Origin: JAKIVR01 sp035933635
GTDB taxonomy: Archaea > Thermoplasmatota > Thermoplasmata > Lutacidiplasmatales > UBA184
Length of the DNA: 64,000 bases
Direction of reading: 5' to 3'
Assembly: GCA_035933635.1 (NCBI GenBank)
Contig: DASYYY010000021.1
Span: 1-64,000, forward strand
Position 1 is the first letter of the stretch. The number at the start of each line of letters is the position of its first letter. The position numbers and the translations under genes were made by a program. Below are positions 48,187 to 56,440 of this stretch, piece by piece. The notes beneath the pieces are model-generated. The model was not told where the DNA came from, did no database searches, and saw only the letters and a list, made by a program, of their open reading frames with translations.

Positions 48187-48579
48187 CTACTCAGGGTGCT
48201 CGGGGTGGCGCCCGGGATCGGGTCGATGGATCAGTTCGAGCTGGAGCCCTTCGGGACCTTCCAGGAACTTCGATCGGGACTCATCCCGTGTCTTCTCCTC
48301 GCGAATCTCCGCCCCCCGGGAGCGGAGCGATTCCGACAGCCCTTCCCAGCGGTCCACCCGGGGGGCCAAGTGGTGAACGCCCGGACTCCCTGTTCCCGAG
48401 CGGTCCCGGCGCAGTCCGACGACCTGGTCTCCAAAGAGCAGGAAGGTGTGGTCCTCGCTAGCTCCCAAGACGTCGGCGCCCAAGATCCGCTCGAAAAAGG
48501 TGCGGGCCCCGACCAAGTCGCGCGCATAGACGTCCACGTGGTCGATGCCGGTCACGACCGGCTCGGCGCCCTGGGTCAT
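48187..48579 (-). CDS. VOC superfamily protein
   Basis: 130 residues from the ATG at 48579: ITGIDHVDVYARDLVGARTFFERILGADVLG-like opening (VTGIDHVDVYARDL), SPGVHHLAPRVDRW in the second half and a final EGPEGLQLELIH. His and Glu metal ligands of glyoxalase-type proteins (DHVD, HHLA, LELI) are present, so it is probably a metal-dependent lyase, isomerase or dioxygenase of unknown substrate, perhaps methylmalonyl-CoA epimerase- or 4-hydroxyphenylpyruvate-like in outline. The open frame continues to 48846 but that part is antisense to the HAD gene. Divergent from the HAD gene across one AT-rich box. Confidence 0.78.
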   Translation of the reverse strand: MTQGAEPVVTGIDHVDVYARDLVGARTFFERILGADVLGASEDHTFLLFGDQVVGLRRDRSGTGSPGVHHLAPRVDRWEGLSESLRSRGAEIREEKTRDESRSKFLEGPEGLQLELIHRPDPGRHPEHPE

Positions 48580-48604
48580 GTTCTCCGTAACGGGCCACGT
48601 TGGA

Positions 48605-48612
48605 AGATATCT
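48605..48612. promoter_or_regulatory. Single palindromic TATA-like box between divergent VOC and HAD genes
   Basis: AGATATCT reads the same on both strands. It is about 29 bp from ATG 48579 on the minus strand and 21 bp from GTG 48630 on the plus strand, and no other AT-rich box lies between, so it may serve both. Confidence 0.45.
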
Positions 48613-48629
48613 GTCGCGGAGTCGCTCGC

Positions 48630-49385
48630 GTGACCGGGCGACCGCGGGACCGAGCGGTCTTCTTCGACCTGGACGACACGCTGTTCGACCATTCGTTCGC
48701 TCGGCGGGCCGGAATCGGAGCGCTGGTCCGCCGGCTGCCGGGGCGCGTGGACCGGACCGTCGAGGAGTTCGATCGGACCTACCAGGGGTTGGTCGAGGAG
48801 TATCACCCGCGTGTGCTCGCCGGCGAGTGGACCCGGCTGCAGGCACGCATCCGCCGGATCGGCGCCCTGCTCGAATGGGCGGGGTTGGAGGTCAGCCCGC
48901 TCGAGGTCGCTCGTTTGGCGCGATTGTATGCCGACACATACCGGAGCCAACGGCGGACGACACCCGGCGCGAAGGCGCTGCTCCGGCGGCTCGCCGGGCA
49001 CTTCCGTCTCGGGGTCATCACCAATAACCTCGTTCGAGAGCAGCAGGACAAGCTGGTCGTGACAGGGCTTGCCTCGTGGATCGAGGTGCTGGTCGTTTCG
49101 GAGGAAGTGGGTGCGTCCAAGCCGGACCCGGCGATCTTCGCCGCGGCTCTCGAGCGGTCCGGCGTCGACGCGGATCACTCGGTGATGGTCGGAGATTCAC
49201 TCGAGCTCGATGTGCTTGCGGCCCGGCGGTGCGGCTGGGGTGCCGTCTGGTACCGTCGCAACGGTGCGCGAGCGGTCGGGCCCTCGGGGCCGCCGTCGCT
49301 CCGTTCATTCCTCCCTACCGCGGATGCGTTCGCAACGATCGTCGCCGCCGTCGGAGGGGATGTCGCCCGCCCTTCCTCCGGCTGA
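48630..49385 (+). CDS. HAD superfamily hydrolase (subfamily IA type)
   Basis: 251 residues. AVFFDLDDTLFDH (motif I), a helical cap, LGVITNNLV (motif II), EEVGASKPDPAIFAAAL with the Lys (motif III) and MVGDSLELDVLAARRCGW (motif IV) match the IA subfamily that includes phosphoglycolate phosphatase, YjjG and haloacid dehalogenases. It cleaves a small phosphorylated metabolite not identifiable from sequence. The start is taken at GTG 48630; the TTG at 48600 lies in or before the promoter box. Confidence 0.85.
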   Translation: MTGRPRDRAVFFDLDDTLFDHSFARRAGIGALVRRLPGRVDRTVEEFDRTYQGLVEEYHPRVLAGEWTRLQARIRRIGALLEWAGLEVSPLEVARLARLYADTYRSQRRTTPGAKALLRRLAGHFRLGVITNNLVREQQDKLVVTGLASWIEVLVVSEEVGASKPDPAIFAAALERSGVDADHSVMVGDSLELDVLAARRCGWGAVWYRRNGARAVGPSGPPSLRSFLPTADAFATIVAAVGGDVARPSSG

Positions 49386-49400
49386 TTCGTTTCCGAACTG

Positions 49401-49408
49401 TCATATCA
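49401..49408 (+). promoter_or_regulatory. TATA box of the tldD gene
   Basis: TCATATCA, centre about 25 bp before the GTG at 49430; leaderless start. Confidence 0.5.
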
Positions 49409-49429
49409 GGCTCCGATTGTGGGCCGAAA

Positions 49430-50827
49430 GTGACCACGCTCCTCGACTCCGAAGGCGGGCTGGAAACGGCGCTGCGCCGCCTGGAAGGTAAGGGGGAGTA
49501 CGCCGATGTCCTGGCCGAGGCCTCCGACGGGCTCCGGGTCCGCGTCGAAAAGACCCTGGTGCAGCCCGTACAGAGCCCCTCCCTGAGGGGGGCGGTGTTC
49601 CGGGCTTGGACCGGTGAGCGCTGGGCCGAGACCGTGGCCCGCACCCTGGATGCCGCCGAACTGACCCGTGCGGCCGACCATCTGCTCGCCGAGCTCGCGC
49701 ACGCGCCGGCACACCGGCGGCCCCCTCCGGGAGCCGCACCTACCGGCCGGCTGGAAGCGCACACCACCGCCCGACGGGCGATCACCGACGTGCCGATCGA
49801 TGAGCTCCTCCAGATCGCACGCGGCTGGTTCGGTCGCGCGACCGAGGTCCCCGGGATCAGCAACGCGTTCGCCAGTGCCGGCTATCTCTCCAACGACCGT
49901 TTGTTCCGCGCGTCCACCGGCGCGCGTCGGTTTCAATCGATCCAGCGCGTGATCGGTACCGTCGTGCCCCTCGCTCTCGAGAACGGCAAGGTCGAGTACG
50001 ACGCCGTCGCCGAGGGGAGCACCGGTGGCAGCGAACTGTTCGATCGATTCACCGACGAGGCGATCCGCGAGGCCTCGAAGGTGGCGGTCGAACTGCTCGG
50101 CGCGGGCGAGCCCCCGCGGGGTCAGCGTACCGTGGTGCTCGACCCGAGCACCTCCGGGACGTTCGCGCACGAATCGTTCGGCCACGGCACCGAGGCCGAT
50201 CAGCTGGTCCGTGACCGCTCCTACCTACGACCGCTACTCGGAAACGAGCTCGCGCCGGAGGCGCTGACCCTCGTCGACGACGGGAGCTTCGCGGGAGCCT
50301 GGGGGAGCATCTACTTCGACGACGAGGGCACGCCCGCCCGCCGGACCGTGCTGGTGGACAAGGGCCGGTTCACCGAGGTACTGCACGACCGGGAGACCGC
50401 CGCGGAGCTGGGCCGCACCCCCGGAGGGAACGCTCGAAGGGCCGACTTCCTCAGCCGAAGTTTCGTCCGGATGACCAACACCTTCGTCGAACCCGGGGAA
50501 TGGGGCCTCGACGAGATGCTCGACGAAGCCCGCGACGGGATCCTGCTGGAACGCTGCACCAGCGGGATCGAGGACCCGCTCGGTGGTCAGATGCAGATCA
50601 AGGTCAAGCGGGCGCGGAAGATCGAGCACGGAAAGCTCACGGAGCGGTACTCCTCGATGGCCCTCTCGGGCAAGGTGCTCGAGTTCCTGCGGACCATCCG
50701 GGCCGTCGGCCGCCGCGAGCAGTTCGAGATGTCGCCGGGGTTCTGCGGCAAGGGCCACACCGACATCCTCCCCGCGGGAACCGGGGGCACCTACCTCCTC
50801 GGCGAAGCCGTGGTGGGTCCGGCATGA
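49430..50827 (+). CDS. tldD: TldD family metalloprotease subunit
   Basis: 465 residues. The zinc-protease motif of TldD is visible as FAHESFGHGTEAD (HExxxH with a downstream Glu, about residue 247), followed by GSWGSIYFDDEG-like AGAWGSIYFDDEGTPARRTVLVDKG, and the conserved C-terminal YLLGEA. TldD forms a heterodimer with TldE/PmbA and degrades unfolded or modified small peptides through a narrow channel. The start is GTG at 49430, at leaderless distance from a TATA box; the longer frame overlaps the HAD gene. Its stop overlaps the tldE start (ATGA), ensuring coupled synthesis. Confidence 0.9.
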   Translation: MTTLLDSEGGLETALRRLEGKGEYADVLAEASDGLRVRVEKTLVQPVQSPSLRGAVFRAWTGERWAETVARTLDAAELTRAADHLLAELAHAPAHRRPPPGAAPTGRLEAHTTARRAITDVPIDELLQIARGWFGRATEVPGISNAFASAGYLSNDRLFRASTGARRFQSIQRVIGTVVPLALENGKVEYDAVAEGSTGGSELFDRFTDEAIREASKVAVELLGAGEPPRGQRTVVLDPSTSGTFAHESFGHGTEADQLVRDRSYLRPLLGNELAPEALTLVDDGSFAGAWGSIYFDDEGTPARRTVLVDKGRFTEVLHDRETAAELGRTPGGNARRADFLSRSFVRMTNTFVEPGEWGLDEMLDEARDGILLERCTSGIEDPLGGQMQIKVKRARKIEHGKLTERYSSMALSGKVLEFLRTIRAVGRREQFEMSPGFCGKGHTDILPAGTGGTYLLGEAVVGPA

Positions 50828-52236
50828 GCGTCGTCCCCGCCACCCCGACCACCGCCGACCGGGCGGCCGACGTGATCCGCGGCAAGGACCTACCCGCGTG
50901 GGAGGTCTTCGGCCAGCGTCTGGTCCATCACGAGATCCACCTCAACGGTCGCCGCATCGAGCTCCTCCGGGGGCCCATCGAGCTCGAGGGGTTCTCGGTG
51001 CGCGTCTTCGACCCCCGCGACGGGGCGATGGGGGTCGGATTCGCGAGCTCCAACGACCCGAGCCCCGAGGGGGTCCGGCGCGCCTTCGATTCCGCTCGTC
51101 GGACCGCCCCACATTCGACGTTCCCGGCACGGTCCGTCGAACTGCCGGGCTCGAACGGCGCCGCCTCCTCGCTCCAGACCGTTGACCCCACGATCCGGGA
51201 CGCCCCGGCGGCCTCGATCCAGGAGTTCGTCCGGCATCTCCTCGACCAGTTCCCGCAACGCTCCGACGTGCAGCCGAGCTTCGGTTCGGTCCGGGTGACC
51301 TACGGCGAACGCTCGGTCGCCAATTCCAGCGGTCTGCACCGCTCGGGGGTTTCCTCCTACGTGGAATTCGAGTGGGCGGTGAAGGCCTCGGGCGGCCCGG
51401 AAGGACGACCCCCGGGGGAATACTGGGTCAACAGCGACGCGCGACGGCTCGACGGCGGCGACCTCGGGATCCAGGTCGAGCGCTGGGCCGAGCTCGCCCG
51501 CGACGTTCGGATCGCCAAGGCGCCGCCCTCCGGGTCGTTGGACGTGGTCTTCCCCCCCGAAGCCCTCCACGACATCATCCCGCCGATCCTGGGCTTCCGG
51601 CTCTCCGGCTCGGCCCGGCTCCGGAAGATGGCGCCCGAGGTCGGGAGTCCCATCGCCGCTCCGCTCGTGTCCATCTCCGACGAACCGCACGCCCCCTGGG
51701 GGGTGGGTAGCATGGAGTTCGACGACGAGGGGCTGTCCACCCGGGCCCGGCCCGTGATCCAAGGCGGTTCCGTCAGTTCAATCTTCTACGACCTCCTCCA
51801 TGCCGCGAGCTTCGGGGAGCCCCCGACCGGGAGCGGCCACCGATCGATCGGCTACCTTTCGACCTGGTTTCGGTTCCCAAGCTCGGTCATGCCCGGACCT
51901 TCGAACCTGACGGTCGCCGCCGGCAAGGACGGCTCGGACGAGGAGCTCATCGGGTCGGTCCGGGACGGCCTGTGGCTCCAGCAATTGGGCTACGCGTTCC
52001 CCGATCCCGTCTCCGGCGCCTACGGAGGTGAGATCCGGATCGGGTACCGCATCCGGAATGGCAAGCTCGCCGAGCCCGTTCGGGGAGGTACCATCGGTGG
52101 GCTATTGATGGGTCCGCAGGGTGCCGGTTCGCTCCTGCGTGACGTGCGGGCCGTCGGGACCGTGTCGCGACAGGTCGGGCACCTTACCACACCCCCCTTG
52201 CTCGTGGGGGCCACGCCCGTGGCGGGTCCGGATTAG
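50824..52236 (+). CDS. TldE/PmbA family subunit
   Basis: 470 residues. It has the same family layout as TldD but lacks the HExxxH motif, as expected for the non-catalytic PmbA/TldE partner. Recognisable parts are VDPTIRDAPAASIQEFV..., DVVFPPEALHDIIPPILGFRLSGSAR, ISDEPHAPWGVGSMEFDDEGLSTRARPVIQGGSVSSIFYDLLHAASFGEPPTGSGHR and GAYGGEIRIGYRIRNGKLAEPVRGGTIGG. It is translationally coupled to tldD and ends in a 4-nt convergent overlap with the zinc ribbon gene. Confidence 0.88.
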   Translation: MSVVPATPTTADRAADVIRGKDLPAWEVFGQRLVHHEIHLNGRRIELLRGPIELEGFSVRVFDPRDGAMGVGFASSNDPSPEGVRRAFDSARRTAPHSTFPARSVELPGSNGAASSLQTVDPTIRDAPAASIQEFVRHLLDQFPQRSDVQPSFGSVRVTYGERSVANSSGLHRSGVSSYVEFEWAVKASGGPEGRPPGEYWVNSDARRLDGGDLGIQVERWAELARDVRIAKAPPSGSLDVVFPPEALHDIIPPILGFRLSGSARLRKMAPEVGSPIAAPLVSISDEPHAPWGVGSMEFDDEGLSTRARPVIQGGSVSSIFYDLLHAASFGEPPTGSGHRSIGYLSTWFRFPSSVMPGPSNLTVAAGKDGSDEELIGSVRDGLWLQQLGYAFPDPVSGAYGGEIRIGYRIRNGKLAEPVRGGTIGGLLMGPQGAGSLLRDVRAVGTVSRQVGHLTTPPLLVGATPVAGPD

Positions 52237-52475
52237 CCGCCCTTCGGCGTCGCCTTCGTTTTCGCGCTGATCGTCCCGCAGCTGCGGCAGAGCACGGCGG
52301 GAAGGTTCGCCGAGTAGGTCCCCATGAAGCCGGTGGGTACAAGGACCTCGAGGTCGTGGGGTCGGACCCGGGTCGGTTCCGACGAGTGGGACCAGAACAA
52401 GCCCGAGCCGTTGGACGTGGCGATGAATCCCGCCTCGGCGTCGGACCCGCACGCCGGACATTTCGCTGCCGCCAT
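52233..52475 (-). CDS. Small zinc ribbon protein
   Basis: 80 residues from the ATG at 52475. CPACGSDAEAGFI at the start and CRSCGTISAK at the end give a four-Cys zinc ribbon, with a beta segment between (GLFWSHSSEPTRV, HDLEVLVPTGFMGTYSANLPAVL). It resembles short zinc-ribbon proteins of unknown function of the DUF6487 kind. The open frame extends to 52577, but the first CxxC directly follows this ATG. Role unknown. Confidence 0.7.
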   Translation of the reverse strand: MAAAKCPACGSDAEAGFIATSNGSGLFWSHSSEPTRVRPHDLEVLVPTGFMGTYSANLPAVLCRSCGTISAKTKATPKGG

Positions 52476-52584
52476 CGATCTTCGACCGCGGCAGGTTCGT
52501 TCGGGTAAGAATGTTGCGGGGAAGTTCGAAAAATTGTAGGGGGATGGGGAGGGGCCGGTAGGACGGCCCCACCCCACTAGGGGA

Positions 52585-52624
52585 AAAATGCGACCCCCCC
52601 GGGGGCCGGGTTCCCCCGGGGGGG
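52585..52624 (-). terminator. GC-rich hairpin plus T-run ending the 53308-52671 transcript
   Basis: CCCCCCGGGGG (52596-52606) pairs perfectly with CCCCCGGGGGG (52614-52624) around a 7-nt loop. Read on the minus strand the hairpin is followed by CGCATTTTTCCCC, so it looks like an intrinsic-type terminator for the small two-gene operon. Confidence 0.6.
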
Positions 52625-52670
52625 CCTGGGGTTCATCGTGATCTGGTTAGAGCGCCGCCAGCATCGTGTT

Positions 52671-52937
52671 TTACTCCCTGATTGGACTTCGGGGGGCTCG
52701 GGACGGGTCGCGGCTCGCCCGGCGCATCGCGCCGGGGACGAGCCAGAGAGGCCAGCTGACCGCACCGGTCGGGCGGTGCTCGGGGGTGCTGACGAGCGCG
52801 ACCAGGAGCTCGTGAGCGGCCGGGCTCGGCTCGGAGGCGGCCACCTGGCGGGGGATCTCGGGGGCGTCGATCGGAAGGCGGGAGGTGCTCGCGCCCGAGA
52901 GGTGGCTGCGGGCCGAGCGGTGCCGTGCGAAGATCAT
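52671..52937 (-). CDS. Hypothetical small protein, second gene of the operon divergent from the STAND regulator
   Basis: 88 residues, Pro/Ala/Arg-rich, with one moderately hydrophobic stretch (AAHELLVALVSTPEHRPTGAVSWPLWLV). No family or motif recognised. Support comes from context: its start (52937) overlaps the end of the upstream 124-residue gene by 4 nt (ATGA type) and a strong terminator follows. Could be spurious, as GC-rich sequence stays open easily. Confidence 0.45.
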   Translation of the reverse strand: MIFARHRSARSHLSGASTSRLPIDAPEIPRQVAASEPSPAAHELLVALVSTPEHRPTGAVSWPLWLVPGAMRRASRDPSRAPRSPIRE

Positions 52938-53308
52938 GGGAACTCCTCCGCGCCGTGCGCGAGGCTCCAGGTCATCGCCAGCAGGTCGGAGCGGCGGCCT
53001 GCCCGGGGAACCGGGGAAGTCCCTGCGAAGACACCGGTCGCGGTCTCGTCGGATGAGGGCGCGTGTGGGGGTGCGGACGGCGCGGAGGTGGGGGAGAAGG
53101 GTTCATCGTGAGAGGTCTCGCCCCGGGTCCCGCCCTGGATGAAGGGGAAGGCCCCCACATCGGACTCCGGGCAGCGGGGGGTCGAACCGATCCCCGCAGG
53201 CCGCGTGTGCTCGGCGAGGAGCACGCCGCAACTTGCGCAAACATCGGCGACGGCCAGCATGGAGCTGATCGCTCCCTGGTAACCGCCGCTCTCGTTCGCG
53301 CGTGTCAT
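52934..53308 (-). CDS. Hypothetical 124-residue protein with Cys pair, divergent from the STAND regulator
   Basis: 124 residues. VCASCGVLL (residues about 24-32) and PRCPES (about 44) could bind a metal; the second half is Ser/Pro-rich with a more ordered end (RRSDLLAMTWSLAHGAEEF). No family recognised. A good TATA box at 53335-53343 lies 31 bp before the ATG at 53308. The shared control region with the STAND regulator, containing a perfect palindrome, suggests these two small proteins are its regulatory targets. Confidence 0.55.
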   Translation of the reverse strand: MTRANESGGYQGAISSMLAVADVCASCGVLLAEHTRPAGIGSTPRCPESDVGAFPFIQGGTRGETSHDEPFSPTSAPSAPPHAPSSDETATGVFAGTSPVPRAGRRSDLLAMTWSLAHGAEEFP

Positions 53309-53334
53309 GATGGGAGAGTTTGGGGTCTCCGGGG

Positions 53335-53343
53335 CATATAAAT
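53335..53343 (-). promoter_or_regulatory. TATA box of the small two-gene operon
   Basis: CATATAAAT region (ATTTATATG on the minus strand), about 31 bp before ATG 53308. Confidence 0.55.
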
Positions 53344-53350
53344 GTCATCC

Positions 53351-53370
53351 GTTATTTTGTACAAAATAAC
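53351..53370. promoter_or_regulatory. Perfect 20-bp palindromic operator between divergent promoters
   Basis: GTTATTTTGTACAAAATAAC is its own reverse complement over all 20 bases. It lies between the minus-strand TATA box (53335-53343) and the plus-strand box (about 53371-53378), so one bound dimer could control both directions. The N-terminal winged helix of the 53404 product is the natural candidate to bind it. Confidence 0.7.
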
Positions 53371-53403
53371 TCTAAGTACCCTCGATACGTATCCATCAGT
53401 GCC

Positions 53404-55815
53404 GTGCCCGTCGTCAGCTACCTCCCGACGGAGATCCTCGACTACCTAGATACCCACCGGCCCGACGAGTCCTCCGCCTTCGGTATCGGGCAGCGGGAGC
53501 TCTCCAAGGCGCTGGGGTACCACCCCTGCTCGATGTCCCGTCCCCTCGCCGAGCTCGTCGAAGCGGGCCAGCTCCAGGTCCGGCGGGCGCCCGTTCGCGG
53601 GGGCATCCGAAAGCAGCTGGTCTACAGCCTGACCGACGTCGGACGCTCCCAGCTCCAGCGCAATGAGGAGGCGGTACCTCTGCTCAGCTCATCGATCCCT
53701 CCGCCCCCAAACCCGTTCGTCGGCCGACGCGCCGAGCTCCACACTCTATCGCAGACCGCCGAGGGCGGCGGCGTGGTGCTCGAGGTGTCCGGGCCGACGG
53801 GCATCGGCAAGAGCGGGTTGGTCGCGCGAGCAATGCGTCGCCTCAAGGCCGGACGGATGCCGTTCTGGTTCACCGTCCGGGCGGCAAGTTCCGCCCGCCA
53901 CTTCACCCTCTCGCTCGCGCACGCGCTCGCCTCGGTCGGATCCCAGCAGATCGCCTACTACGCGCACCTCCCCCGCGAGCCGAACGGACGAGAGGTCGCC
54001 GACCTCGTCCGCCGCGCGTTGTCCGGTCGGAGGTTCCTCGGCGTGATCGACGACTGTCACGTGGCGCCACCCGACCTGCGGGAGTTCCTCTCCGAGTTCT
54101 CCTCCGCGCTCGTCCGACCGGACCAACCGGACGTCTTGATCTACATCGGCCACGAGGAGTCGTATCTTCAGGTCCCGCGCGAACGGGTTCGGAGCCTTCG
54201 CCTGGAGGGGATCGATCGGGCCGCCGCCCACGAACTGACCGACCGGCGCGGCGGGCTGGGGGAGCGGTTCGAGGCAGTCTACCAAGCCACCCACGGCAAT
54301 CCGCTCCTGCTGCAGCTCGCGCTCGCGGCACCCGAGGCGGACGTCTCAGCGACGGCGCTGCCGGCCGCGGTCATCGCGCGACTCTCCGAGATCGATGTCG
54401 AGGGGCTCTTGGCGGCGGCGGTGGCCAATGAACCACTTCCGCCAGGCTTCCTGACCGAGGTGGGGGGCCTGGCCCCCGACCGGATCCAGGACCTCATCGC
54501 CCAAGGCCTGATCCAAAGGGCCTCCGGCGGGCGTGTCGAGGTGATTCAGGCGGTCCGCGGCGCTCTCGTTGCCCGGGTACCTCCCGCCCAGGTTCGTGCC
54601 TCGCACCTGGAGCTCGCGCGGTTCTACGGCCGTAGCCACCGCATCGAAGCGATCCGCGAGCGTTTCCTCCATCTCGTATCCGGCGAGGGCTGGCGCTTGG
54701 CCGGCGAGCTCCTGGGCCGTCAGGAACGGGCACTGATCGCCAGCGGTTACTCGGACGGTCTAAGGTCGGCCCTCCGCCAACTCACCCTTTCGAGCCCGCA
54801 GGAATCCTTGCGGGTCCGGGCGCTCCGCGCGGAAGCGCAACTCCTGCGGGTCCACTCCGAGTTCGCCGAAGCGGTCTCCTGCCTGCGACGCGCCGCCGCG
54901 GAATCCCGGCGCGACCCCAAGATTCAGGCCGAGTGCCTCCTCTCGACGGTCGAACTGCATGCGCGTCTTCAGCAGACACGGGAGGCCGAGCTGGCGATCG
55001 TCGAGGCCCGTCGTGTGGCCCCGGCGACGCGGCGGTTGCAGGTGTTCCTGGAGCACTGCGAGGCTCGAGTGCTGGAGGCGCGCGGCGACCTTCCCCGCGC
55101 CCGCGAGATGTACTCGCAGGCGATCCAGATGGCCCGTCGAGCCTCCCAAACGGACCTCGCCCTCGAGGCCCTCGCGCGTTGGTCCCGCCTGGCATCGATG
55201 ACGACGGACCGGCAGGAGGTTGAACACCTCATCGACGCGGGGATCCACGAAGCCCGGGATTCGGGCCGCATGGACATCGTGTTCAACCTGATGTCCCTTC
55301 GGTCCAGGAACTACACTGAATCTGGGCGCACTGACTTGGCGATCGCCGAAATCAACAATCTCAGAGCCGAAGCGGAGAGTCTAGGGTATCTCAGTCAGCT
55401 CGTGTACGCGCTAAGCGGACTGGGAGCGCTTACCGCCGAGCTTGGGAGATGGGAGGAGGCCGCGAGCTATTCCCGTCAGGCCGGTGAACTTGCCGAGCGA
55501 CTCGGGAACGAGCTGATTCTCGGTCATACGTTGGCCATTCAATGCGCGAGCGAGCTCCACCAGGGCCAACTTCTCGGGGCGAAGGGATTGGGCGAGCGGG
55601 CGGTCTCGGTACTCTCCAAACTACCGCGGTCGGACTCGCTGCCGATCGCGCACGCCTACCTCGCCGAGGTGTATGCTGGACTCGGCGAAGGTGAGGCCGC
55701 TCGAAATCACTACCACCAGGCACTAGACCTCTGCGAAGCCCTCGGTATGACGTGGTGGCGCCAACGGGTGGTTACGGAGCTGGGACCTAGGTTGGGTGAG
55801 CCGGCATCGACATAA
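53404..55815 (+). CDS. STAND-type regulator: winged helix, AAA-type ATPase, TPR-like repeats
   Basis: 803 residues from GTG 53404. Residues about 5-80 form a winged helix (YLPTEILDYLDTH...IGQRELSKALGYHPCSMSRPLAELVEAGQLQVRRAPVRGGIRKQLVYSLTDVG). After a Pro linker and NPFVGRRAEL comes an AAA ATPase with Walker A VSGPTGIGKSGLV (about 130) and Walker B FLGVIDDCH (about 215). The C-terminal 400 residues are TPR-like helical pairs. This MalT/AfsR-like plan describes signal-sensing, ATP-gated transcription factors. The start is placed after the palindrome, at leaderless distance from TCTAAGTA (53371-53378). The last 500 bp are visibly less GC-rich than the rest, perhaps a sign of a composite origin. 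Confidence 0.8.
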   Translation: MPVVSYLPTEILDYLDTHRPDESSAFGIGQRELSKALGYHPCSMSRPLAELVEAGQLQVRRAPVRGGIRKQLVYSLTDVGRSQLQRNEEAVPLLSSSIPPPPNPFVGRRAELHTLSQTAEGGGVVLEVSGPTGIGKSGLVARAMRRLKAGRMPFWFTVRAASSARHFTLSLAHALASVGSQQIAYYAHLPREPNGREVADLVRRALSGRRFLGVIDDCHVAPPDLREFLSEFSSALVRPDQPDVLIYIGHEESYLQVPRERVRSLRLEGIDRAAAHELTDRRGGLGERFEAVYQATHGNPLLLQLALAAPEADVSATALPAAVIARLSEIDVEGLLAAAVANEPLPPGFLTEVGGLAPDRIQDLIAQGLIQRASGGRVEVIQAVRGALVARVPPAQVRASHLELARFYGRSHRIEAIRERFLHLVSGEGWRLAGELLGRQERALIASGYSDGLRSALRQLTLSSPQESLRVRALRAEAQLLRVHSEFAEAVSCLRRAAAESRRDPKIQAECLLSTVELHARLQQTREAELAIVEARRVAPATRRLQVFLEHCEARVLEARGDLPRAREMYSQAIQMARRASQTDLALEALARWSRLASMTTDRQEVEHLIDAGIHEARDSGRMDIVFNLMSLRSRNYTESGRTDLAIAEINNLRAEAESLGYLSQLVYALSGLGALTAELGRWEEAASYSRQAGELAERLGNELILGHTLAIQCASELHQGQLLGAKGLGERAVSVLSKLPRSDSLPIAHAYLAEVYAGLGEGEAARNHYHQALDLCEALGMTWWRQRVVTELGPRLGEPAST

Positions 55816-56440
55816 GAAAAAAAGTGGGTCGCGGCACCTCGGCCCCACCCCCGTAGTGGAGCCGAGGTTTGGGAGGAATGTCAGGTTCCTCCCGGCCCAT
55901 TCGGCTTTACAGCTGCTCTTGGGGAACGGGGGGGACGATCGGGAGATACGACATGTTCGGACCTCACCTCCGAAGTGCGCCTGACGGGGGAGTATTTGAA
56001 GAATCCGTACTCGAATTGCAGTTTACTTCGCGATTATACTGCGCGCATTGATGGAGAACTATGCGCATTCATGTGAGATTTCTCTAGAAGAGCAAGAAGG
56101 AACGCTATACATCAAACTCGCATCCAAACTAGGCATTTCGACAGAAATCGGCTAGATTCTAGGCTACTTTCAGAGGGTGGACCACCCTCTCCCCTGCCGG
56201 CGGAGAAGCGGGTGAGGTCTGCCTACGCGGTTACACACTTTCTCGACGGAGAATGCGGGCCGGTCAGTACCGCTCAAGTTGAATCACCGGCAATTGCTGT
56301 GGGGGAAAGGAGGATTGAATTCTGGCGCGGCCGGGACTGGTAACACGATGGTTACGTGGTCCCAGTTCCTGCTCGATGGATCCACCGATAAGTGGCCGCG
56401 CGCAACCGTCCTTGGCCCGGGCGCCCACGGCAGGCCGCCC
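55816..56440. other. Intergenic stretch, partly AT-richer, with a short ORF and a palindrome
   Basis: About 625 bp between the STAND regulator and deoxyhypusine synthase. It begins with an A-run (55814-55821). From about 55990 to 56170 the base composition is clearly lower in GC than the surroundings. It contains a 34-codon frame starting ATG 56051 (MENYAHSCEISLEEQEGTLY...) and a palindrome at 56173-56189. I see no tRNA or conserved protein. It may be a gene remnant or an unrecognised RNA. Confidence 0.4.
56173..56189. repeat. Inverted repeat GAGGGTGG-A-CCACCCTC
   Basis: An odd palindrome of 17 bp, 8-bp arms around a single A, directly after the AT-rich patch. It could be a regulator site or the end of a transcript. 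Confidence 0.4.

Noticed and set aside
53320..53403. Upstream ATG at 53320 as start of the STAND regulator
   Set aside because: It would place the TATA box and the 20-bp palindrome inside the coding region; GTG 53404 precedes the first conserved residues and has leaderless spacing.
55990..56440. tRNA or other known RNA gene in the long gap
   Set aside because: I looked for a T-arm (GGTTCRANNCC) and a cloverleaf and found none; only the palindrome and a short frame are visible.
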